The notes below the pieces were generated by a model that was not told where the DNA came from, searched no databases, and saw only the letters and a list, made by a program, of their open reading frames with translations. From Cytophagales bacterium (GTDB taxonomy: Bacteria; Bacteroidota; Bacteroidia; Cytophagales; Cyclobacteriaceae): a stretch of DNA of 64,000 nt. Every line of letters begins with the position of its first letter. Position 1 is the first letter of the stretch. The stretch lies in assembly GCA_033344775.1 (NCBI GenBank), contig JAWPMT010000006.1, positions 248,001 through 312,000 of the forward strand. Direction: 5' to 3'. Positions 36,248 to 44,900 of this stretch are shown here, in pieces. The position numbers were made by a program, and so were the translations under genes.

Positions 36248-37060
36248 ATGTCTTGGGGATCAAATAGCGTGAAACAACAGGATATGGACGTATTATCTAT
36301 GGTCAAAAAGCAACTCAATACCCGGGAATGGCTGTTGGCACTTACTTCAGGTGGATTCATGTTTGTCGTACTGTATTTATACAATGCCTTTAATATTCAG
36401 ACAGGCACTTCCTATTCAGGGCATTCGCTCCTGTTCCGATCTATTTGCTTTGGTTTGATCACTTTTCTGTCTGTAGGAGCACAAGAATGGTGGATCCGAC
36501 AGAGGTTAATCATCGATTCCAGAAAGAAGAGAGCAATTTGGTATGCAATAGAGATATTAGTCACAGCCCATTTAGTCTATCTCCTTTTCAATTATTTCTG
36601 GGCCTGGAAGGAATGGTATTGGATCAGTTACGGTCTGATGATGATAGAAGTACCCATGGTATTGGTGATCCCCATTTCAGTAGTATCCATTCTTTTCAAA
36701 GAACCAAAAACTGAATTGGACCTTCTCGTTCTGAAAGCTGAGGGTGGTAAAGTTTCTTTGGCCATCAAACCACAAGACTTGCTTTTCATCAAGGCAGAAG
36801 AGAATTATGTTAACATCCATCATTTGATCAATGGGCAGGTAGAAAAACAACTGATCCGCAAAACCATGAAGGAGATTCTACAAGAACTGCGTGATCAACC
36901 AAACATGGTCAGGTGCCACCGCAGCTATTTGATCAATCGCACCAAAATTCTTCGGCTGGTTCAATCACCGAAAAAACTCGAACTAGACCTGGGGTTCAAT
37001 TCGATCATTCCCGTTTCCAAGACCTATCAGGAAGAGGTGTTGAAGTCGGTAGAGGAGTGA
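36248..37060 (+). CDS. Membrane-anchored LytTR transcriptional regulator
   Basis: The 270-residue protein has four TM segments (residues about 30-48, 58-75, 95-115 and 120-145). A C-terminal LytTR domain (LLFIKAEENYVNIHH, MVRCHRSYLINRTKI, SKTYQEEVLKSV) follows. There is no receiver domain, so it should act as a one-component regulator driven through its membrane part. It is divergent from the SDHY-repeat gene and probably regulates it or its own small operon. ATG 36284 is an alternative start. Confidence 0.88.
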   Translation: MSWGSNSVKQQDMDVLSMVKKQLNTREWLLALTSGGFMFVVLYLYNAFNIQTGTSYSGHSLLFRSICFGLITFLSVGAQEWWIRQRLIIDSRKKRAIWYAIEILVTAHLVYLLFNYFWAWKEWYWISYGLMMIEVPMVLVIPISVVSILFKEPKTELDLLVLKAEGGKVSLAIKPQDLLFIKAEENYVNIHHLINGQVEKQLIRKTMKEILQELRDQPNMVRCHRSYLINRTKILRLVQSPKKLELDLGFNSIIPVSKTYQEEVLKSVEE

Positions 37061-37081
37061 GGAAAGCCTGTAGGGCCTAGT

Positions 37082-37099
37082 CCCACTTTTCAAAGGGGG
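37082..37099. repeat. Imperfect palindrome CCCACTTTTC / AAAGGGGG
   Basis: CCCACTTT and AAAGGGGG pair with one mismatch around a TC centre, followed 12 bp on by GGGGGATTTTT. This resembles a GGGGG-repeat hairpin common between Bacteroidota genes. Only one copy was seen here. Confidence 0.35.
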
Positions 37100-37209
37100 T
37101 GGCCGAAGGTCGGGGGATTTTTCGTCACTCCTCAGGAAATTTCATCCCAAAACCACTTAATCGTTATATAATCAAACATTCTGATCACAATTTCGCTGAA
37201 CGCTACTCA

Positions 37210-37920
37210 ATGAACATGAAAATCAAAATCGCATTACACTTATTACTTTTTAGTTCTCTCATCCAGGCACAGGAACTCACAGGTCTTTGGATGGTGGAGG
37301 AAGTCCGTGTAGGAGAAGAAACGATGACGCCCGTCGCCAAGTGGTTTAAATACGATGATGATGGTACCTATACCGGAGGAAATGGCTGGCTACAAAATGA
37401 TGAAGGGATCTGGCGATTTGATCTGGAAGCTCAAACATTGGAGACCAAAAACAGCTACGGATTAGAGGATCCATTTGGCCCCTTCAAGGTGTCTGCAAAA
37501 GACAATAAAATGATCTGGGAACGAAAAGAAGAGGGCATGAATGTCATCGTGACGCTCAGTAGAACGGACAAGCTCCCTAAATCTCCCGCTGACTGGCTGG
37601 TCGGTATATGGGGATTACAGGCTGCTGAAAAGAATGGTGCGGATAACCTGGAAAGTTTAGATGCTGAAAGAAAAATCTACTTTTTCATTCGTTGGGACCG
37701 GGTGGTGATCCAGCGCAATGACAAAGGGGAAAGAAAAACAGGATACTGGCACATCCACGGACATAGGCCAGAAGTGACTTTTTTACCTCATGACAGTCAA
37801 TTGCCTGCAGAAACCTGGCGAGTAGAACCCGGACCAAAAGCCTTGGTCATGACAGGAATTTCGGATACAAATCGAGATCAGGTATTGAAGTTTGGGAGGT
37901 TAAGGGATTTTCCGGAGTAA
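37210..37920 (+). CDS. Secreted lipocalin-like beta protein
   Basis: ATG 37210 gives a signal peptide (MKIKIALHLLLFSSLIQAQ); an upstream start at 37099 would bury it. The 236-residue protein opens with LTGLWMVEEVRVG and repeats a W-x-x-E/D strand pattern. A second half (DWLVGIWGLQAA) is similar to the first, suggesting an internally duplicated lipocalin-like barrel. No enzymatic motif is visible. Function is unknown. Confidence 0.68.
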   Translation: MNMKIKIALHLLLFSSLIQAQELTGLWMVEEVRVGEETMTPVAKWFKYDDDGTYTGGNGWLQNDEGIWRFDLEAQTLETKNSYGLEDPFGPFKVSAKDNKMIWERKEEGMNVIVTLSRTDKLPKSPADWLVGIWGLQAAEKNGADNLESLDAERKIYFFIRWDRVVIQRNDKGERKTGYWHIHGHRPEVTFLPHDSQLPAETWRVEPGPKALVMTGISDTNRDQVLKFGRLRDFPE

Positions 37921-37975
37921 TGGAGTTTTGTTGTCTTCAATAGCTTGTATACACGAACTTGATTAGATGTAGCGA

Positions 37976-38395
37976 TCAGTGAATTTCATACCAAACCGCC
38001 TTCTTGTTTATTTTATAGTACTCTCTTTCATTAAACGATAATTCGATAGTAGAGTCTTTGCTATGAATTGTCAGGCCCTCAAAAGACTTACCACCAGGTC
38101 TACCAATACCTACAAACACGATGCTATTGGCCTCTAATTCAAAATTAACTTCAGATCGATCTACCGTAGCAGTAATTTCCGATTCAAAATGGTCATGTGC
38201 CCCTTTTTTTGGCTTCTTGTCAATGTTCACAGAACTTTTAAATGCATAAGAATTAGCCTGTAGGTCATTACTGAAACTAATTTTCACCGGTACAGATGTT
38301 TCGGAACGATTGATTAAGTAGAAGTCATAGCTAATGCTACATCCACTGAACACAAAACTTAAGAATATTGCCTTAATTATTCTTGATTTGTTCAT
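37976..38395 (-). CDS. Small lipoprotein, candidate immunity protein 2 of the RHS toxin
   Basis: The 139-residue protein starts MNKSRIIKAIFLSFVFSGCS, with the lipobox FSGC (C19). Its body is a beta-rich domain. It shares a pattern with the lipoprotein at 38503-38970: FVGIGRPGGKSF with FAGFGKPNMPKV, and a DSTIELSF-like segment with DSIRLFF. Both end with a tail containing a Trp after charged residues. It follows that gene on the same strand, 107 bp away. An immunity role against the RHS toxin is inferred from position and paralogy only. Confidence 0.6.
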   Translation of the reverse strand: MNKSRIIKAIFLSFVFSGCSISYDFYLINRSETSVPVKISFSNDLQANSYAFKSSVNIDKKPKKGAHDHFESEITATVDRSEVNFELEANSIVFVGIGRPGGKSFEGLTIHSKDSTIELSFNEREYYKINKKAVWYEIH

Positions 38396-38502
38396 TGGGT
38401 GATTGGGTTGCTAAAAGTATCTGAACTTAAACGTGATTGTCATTAAGTTCTCTTCTCATCTCAGCAATTGGATATTTTTCTACTTTTCTTCCCTTGGATT
38501 TA

Positions 38503-38970
38503 CTATTTCACGTTGAAAACATATTTCCAGTCTAAGTTGTCTAGTTCTTGATTGGACAGTTTAATCTTATACTTAAACTTTTGTTGCTCACAGATTTCTT
38601 TCCAAGTGAGGTTTTTCATGTGCTCTTCCTCAATAAAAAACAATCTAATGGAATCGTCTAGACAATAGACCTTTGGCATATTCGGCTTCCCAAACCCAGC
38701 AAAATGAGATGTACTATCTGGGTCCAATCTATTAATTGGAAAAAAAACTTCTCTTTTCTTTCCAAATTCATCATAGGCAGCATCTCCCCAATCGAGTTCA
38801 TAAAATACTTTGTTTTCTAAAGTCAATTTCCGTTCACAAGACACACATACGTACCACGTTCTGTCGGATATATTTGTGATCTCCAAAAGTCCCGTCTGCA
38901 TAGGTGGATCATATGATGGGCATCCAAATGAGCAAACAGCTAAAAAAATTAATAAGAACCTTCCCCCCAT
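38503..38970 (-). CDS. Small lipoprotein, candidate immunity protein 1 of the RHS toxin
   Basis: The 155-residue protein starts MGGRFLLIFLAVCSFGCPSY, with lipobox SFGC (C17). It has a soluble domain with two early cysteines (WYVCVSC) and the FAGFGKPNMPK segment. The start overlaps the end of the RHS gene by 22 bp, so translation is coupled to the toxin, as expected of an immunity gene. A lipid-anchored immunity protein would guard the periplasmic side, suggesting that the toxin acts there. No named immunity family was recognised. Confidence 0.65.
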   Translation of the reverse strand: MGGRFLLIFLAVCSFGCPSYDPPMQTGLLEITNISDRTWYVCVSCERKLTLENKVFYELDWGDAAYDEFGKKREVFFPINRLDPDSTSHFAGFGKPNMPKVYCLDDSIRLFFIEEEHMKNLTWKEICEQQKFKYKIKLSNQELDNLDWKYVFNVK

Positions 38971-41900
38971 GCTGAAGTTGATAATAATATTAATCGAAGC
39001 AAACCAATATTTTTAACTGGAAACCTTGGTGTTGGGCTATAATTACTGCCGAAATATTGCTGAGACAAATAGTTAGCCCAAGTTTCGGTCCAATAGGTAT
39101 TATGGCTATGATTGAATGCCGCACTTAATAAACTTGCTTTTCCAATATGAGCGTAGAATCTAGCATTTCCAAGCCTCTTTGCTTGAAGGATGTGGCCAAA
39201 TTCATGCTGCATTAATTGTATATCAAAGTTTTTTGAAAATACTCCTTGCCCAACAATAATTCCCTTTCCAGGCAAGGTGACACCTCCAGACCAATGGTTT
39301 TTCGAATCGCGAAATGTCCCCAATTCTCTTGATTCAAAAATTTTCACACCCTCAAATTTGCCCCTATATTTCGCATCTAATATAGATGCAGTACCCACTT
39401 TAATATTATGTGCACCTATTCCATTCGAGATATCGAATGTTCTCTTGCCAGAAAAAAACCTAGCTCCATTTCTATGAGCTTCTATTCCTGTATATGTACC
39501 ACCAATCGCACCCCCTAAAGCAGCTCCTTGCCAAATACCTTTTCCAATTTGTTGACCAGATATTGCGGCATTCACTCCTCCTGCGGCACCACCACTTATT
39601 GCTCCTCTGGCAAAACCGTCTATGAATCCACCACCACTGCCAACAAGAGAGGTGGCTCCGGCACTAGTGGCTGATCCAACTGCACCGCCTACAACACCGG
39701 AGCCAACACCATGGAAACTTGCGACCGCTATTTCCGCTCCCTGCGCTCCACTCAGCCAAGCATTGGTACCTCCAACAATTGCGCCACCGTATCCCCATCC
39801 TGCCGGACCTAATGTACTCAAAGCACCTGCTGCTGCTCCTGCACCATAAGCTGCCGCTCCTCTACCGATAGTTTCCCAAATATTACCCCCTGCCAGGTTT
39901 CCTTGCAGGGCATTATGAGTAAGGTTTACCGCCCCTCCTATGCCTGCGGCAATAGCTAAATGGGCCCATTCACCATCCGGATCAACAAAGTTCACTGCAT
40001 TATTCCCAATCCCAACATAAGGGGAAGCGAATTGGTTTTGAGGATCCATACCAAAAAACCTTCCCAACTCATCATCATAGAACCGGGCCCGAAAATTGTG
40101 CAATCCTGTTTCAGCATCATATTCCTGGCCCTGGAAGCGGTAAGGGTTGTTTTCACTTACCGTGCTATTCATCAATCCGCCCATCGGTAGATAATTGTAG
40201 GTACTGGAGACCGTGCCATTATCTTGTAAGACAATACGAGATGAGCCTAAGTGATCTTTTAGTACAAAATAATCTCCACCTGTTTCTTTAGTTGCGATGA
40301 GGCCTGAAGATCCATTAATGAAGCGCACGACACTTTCATTTCCTAATTGATCCTTGGTGCGGATCGCAATCGGATAATCATTCAGCCCTCGTATATAAAT
40401 GGTTTTAATGTCTGATGATCCATTAAGTTCTTGATCTCTTTTATAAACCCTTTCCCCTCCAGGACCGTATTGGAAACTGGTTTCATAATCAGGGATAACT
40501 CTGCTTGCTTCAAAACCTTGAGTAGCCTGGAATCCTTTTTCTAATGTGATTTTAACTCCTGCTTGCCGAACGTAATTTTTACCACCAGAACTAGTTAAGG
40601 AGAGATCATCACTAACAAAAACATCATTCGCTCCAAGTTGTAGCCCATTGGGAAGCCGATCAAGCTTAATCACTTGATTATCATATGGGTCATAGTCAAT
40701 ATCAGCAAAACCCTTCGGTAGCATTCCTTTTACATTCCCGTTGCCATCATATTGGAAGTTGTTGCTTCCGTCATTGTCTGTATTTATGACCTTGTTAGTG
40801 CCAAAAGTGTATTCGTAGGTATGAGGTTGTGAACCCCTGAAATAGCTTTTGATATTGCCATTAGCGTCATATCGGATCTCTTTATTTGCTCCAATGCCAA
40901 CGTCATAGGTATTATCCGAAGTGTGATTAGCGCTCGTCAAACGGCCCATTTTATCATAGTCGTATTCATAAGTGTAGTTTGACGGCCTTGAGGCTCCACT
41001 CCAAAGCCCACTTTTGAATGTGTAAGCTGTACTTGCAATTAACCCGTTATAAAACCCTGCGTTATTGTAACCTCCGGAACTATAATTCAGGTCTTCTCTG
41101 AAGTAAGCATTGTCAATACTTGTCAACCAATCTCGGATGTCATAACTAAAAGTGGTAGTTACACCTTGATCATCCAGCTTCTCTTGATACAGGTTGCCAA
41201 AGCCGTCAAAACTATACGCTGCATATCGGTCTGTGTTTCCAGGTGTGCCTATCGATTTCAGTAAGCCATTCGTATCAAAATAAGTTGTGCGAATCGTAAA
41301 TCCATCGTAGGATTCATCGATTAGATTGCCCGAGTGATCGTAAGTATAGCTTACTACATGAGGTATTGTACTATAATCATACACATAGAGGCTAACCGTT
41401 GTTACCCGGTCATACTTATCGTAGGTGTAAGTTTCCTTGCTCTCAATATCTGATGAAGCATCGCTGTTATAAGCCGTTTCAATCAGGTTATTTAATCCAT
41501 CATAGGTATACTTAACCCTCCAGGTAGCTATGCTTGATGGAATAGTTGTCGTGCCTGCTAATGAGGACCAATTGGTAGCCCAGAGGCCTTCTTCGGTTAA
41601 TTGACCAAAACTATTATAACGGAAATACTTGATGTCGTTGGACCCAGTTTTGATAAATTTAACTCGTCCGATTTCGTCATAGATATAGTACATGGTACCA
41701 CCATCTGGGGTACTTTCTTCAGTCAGTCTACCTGATACATCGAATTTACGGATAGTAGAATACGCATCAGCAGGAGGTGTACTGCCGTCCGCTGGCAATG
41801 TCGGCATTTGATGATTATTAGGTGGTGCTACTTCAGCCGTTCTTGTACCATCCTGATAATGATATTTCGTATAGAGGAAATCATGAACCACATTACCTGA

Positions 41901-44900
41901 GGCATCCACCATATCTACTTTGCCTTGTTTAGTCAATACCAGACTACCACTTTTATCATAAAACGAAATTACTTTGCCTTGTTCAGGGTCTTCGACCCTT
42001 ACTGCATGATATTCGCTTGTGGTATAACCTGGTCCCATGTAAAAATCAGAAGAGGTTATCGGAGCATTTGAACTATAGGTTCTGGATGTTGTTTTCGTTC
42101 CTCCCCATACAGAGTAATCGGACCCAGGAATGCCATTCTTAAATGTTCTTCCTAATGGAGAAGCCTCATAACTGGTAGAAGCATACAGGTGTTGTTGATT
42201 GCCGTTGAGAGAACTGATCTCTCCCGTGAGGATTCCTGTCGTAGCATTGAAATTAGTAACAAAACCTGGTCGATATGAGAGGCTGACATTATTCCGTGTG
42301 GGTTTGGTTTGATAGATTGGACGAGAAAGTGCATCATACCCTGTTTCCGAAATCAGGACATGGCCATTAGATGCTCTGCTCATCGTTTGGGTGGACTTGC
42401 CTGTGGCATCAAAGAAAGAGACACTTTCTACTCCATTGGTGTAAACAGCCAGGTTGTCGATGTACCAGGTACTTGCTACCGTACTTCCATAATTCCTAAA
42501 TCCTATTTGCTGAATTCCTGAAGTGGTCGACCTAAATGGCAGTGTACCTAAGTAACGACCATCGAGGTAATAGTCAGCCTCATCTGTATAAGTATCAGCG
42601 ACAATTCGAATTCGATGTAAATAACCCTCTATATCCATATCGACATTGAGTGTATCCCAGGTACCAGTATTAGTAATCAAATCATCGCCACTAAAAGCAA
42701 GCCAAAGAGCAGATTCACTTCCGTCAATCGTCCGGTTCCAGGAACTACCACCTGCAGCAAAGCCGAAATTATCCAACCAGCTCTTTTCTTCCTCCACCCA
42801 AACGTCAAACTCAATAGAAACTTCACCTGTCAGCTCTTGCCCAAAATTGTAATAGTAGCCGCTATTGCTACTGGTAGTATTAGAATTCGTGTGTACAAGC
42901 CTGTTATCAATCAAATTCCATGATGAAGCGGCATGTGAATATTCTGTCCACTGGTCTCTTTCATAAGAAAAATCATCTGCCAGACTTTCAAGTCCACGAG
43001 GCCGTACAGACATTACTCTTGATGGATTTGAGGCATCGAAGCTTCCACCAATTTTTACAGAACTACCTCCATGTTGAGAACTGATGATCCGGTTATCCGG
43101 ATCTACATTGACAATTGGGTTCTGCCAGGCGTTGCTCAATGTTTTGACCATCATTCCATCTTCATCCAGCGCTTCTATCATTGTCTTGGTTTCGTCATCA
43201 TAGCCAGAAGTTGTGGCATAAGCATCCGCCGGATACACGCGGAAATGATCTACGGTGGATTCCGTTCCATTGCCATAAAAACCATGGAATGAGCCAGAGG
43301 GGTCGGATGATGATGCTGTATATGTGATCACTTCTTCTCCATCTACATAAGCTGAGATTTCGTTGCTGGATCGCTTGATTCTTATCGAATGCCAGTCATT
43401 AAAACCAACATTAAATGTATAAGTGCCTACCTGAGTACTTGCTTTAAATAGCCTAATGACACCATTTTCCTCTATTCTAAGAGAAAAGCCTTCGTTTTCC
43501 GAAGGGTCTACCGAAGAGGCGTTGAACTTGAAACTATTATAACCGGTTCCGAAAACTCTGATTTTAAAGTCAGCAATGAAGGAAGTGGGATTTAACAACG
43601 CATTACTGGGGAATGCTTTTTTAGTCCCTCCGCTGAAACTCAGAAGGCCATTGCTGAACGCTGTGCCACTCCAGAGATTGTTCTGACCGTTCCCAAAATC
43701 CTCGTAAAAGACTTCATTTGGAGAAGCATTATAAACGGACCCCATTGGAAGGTTTCTGTTATATCCATAGATATGGGTGGTACGTTTCTCATAGATATCC
43801 TCCTCTTCAATTACACTTCCCAATCCATCTCTTTGAACGATTGTACCTGTTAGTAACCAATCACTTGGTGAGTTGGTCGTCTGCCAATCAGGAAAAGTAC
43901 TACTCCCCCCTTCCCACGTAAAACTAGAGGATGGAGCCCAATCACCGGACCATTGTTTCCAGCGTGAGACATTACTAGAGGCGGTCGTTCCGTTGAGCCG
44001 GGATTCTGTTTGTACGACAGGTGAAGCAATGCCTTCACTTAAGTCCAAATCATAAACCTCCCAGAAATACGTATTAAAACTTTCAACCCGATCGCTATTT
44101 CCTTTTGAGTCAATATTGAAATACTCTGTCTCCTTAAGTTGTCCTTCAATATTATAAGTGAAATAAGTGCTTTTAGTGACGCCATGTAATTTTTCATCGG
44201 TGCGATTTACTCGGGTGAATAACGGAAAGTTGGAGTACCCTAGTTGTGAGCGAACCATGGTTGTATAACCGGTTTTTGCCTCACTAACTAATACTCCCGA
44301 TGAGTTGTAGTTTGAAACCTGATAAGGTGAGCCTTTAAGGATCGCATGGTAAAGGTTTTCCGTACCAAAATTTGCCCCGGTGATATCTTGACCATTGAAG
44401 AATTGCGTATCCACATGACCGAAAGGCTTTGAGGAGGTGGAACTACTCCCAGGGATAGTTGATACTTTCTTAAAATTTGCTGTTCCGGCAGCATCCACTC
44501 GTGCCGAACTCCCCTCGTAATCAAAAGAAGTGTAGGTATTTTGGAAGCCATCAAACGAAGTTACCCTTATCACAGGATGTGCCGTTATGTTTCCTTCTAC
44601 CTGCTGGTCAATGATTCTCCACAAATGAATCTGATTATCATCATAAAACGCGAAGGAGGTCGCACCAAATTGACTCAATTCATATTGGCTAATAATATCT
44701 GGAGAAGTAATCGATATGCTCGAAGTATTGACATGATTACCTTCTCTGAAATAAACTTCACCAATTCCATTAACCCCATAATTGGTACCTCCTGTTTTTA
44801 TCGAAGTTGTAGATCCCGAAAGCGCGGTAAATGTTCCGTTAGCATTTCTAATATACGTTTCTCCCGTTGCCGACCCATTAGATCGATAAGTCGAAAAACC

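Noticed and set aside
36139-36384. N-terminal extension of the SDHY-repeat protein (82 extra residues)
   Set aside because: It would overlap the divergent LytTR gene and place the signal peptide inside the protein; the ATG at 36138 is the sensible start.
39622-39849. Pro/Ala-rich plus-strand ORF within the RHS gene
   Set aside because: It is the mirror of the Gly/Ala-rich linker of the RHS protein and has no independent support.
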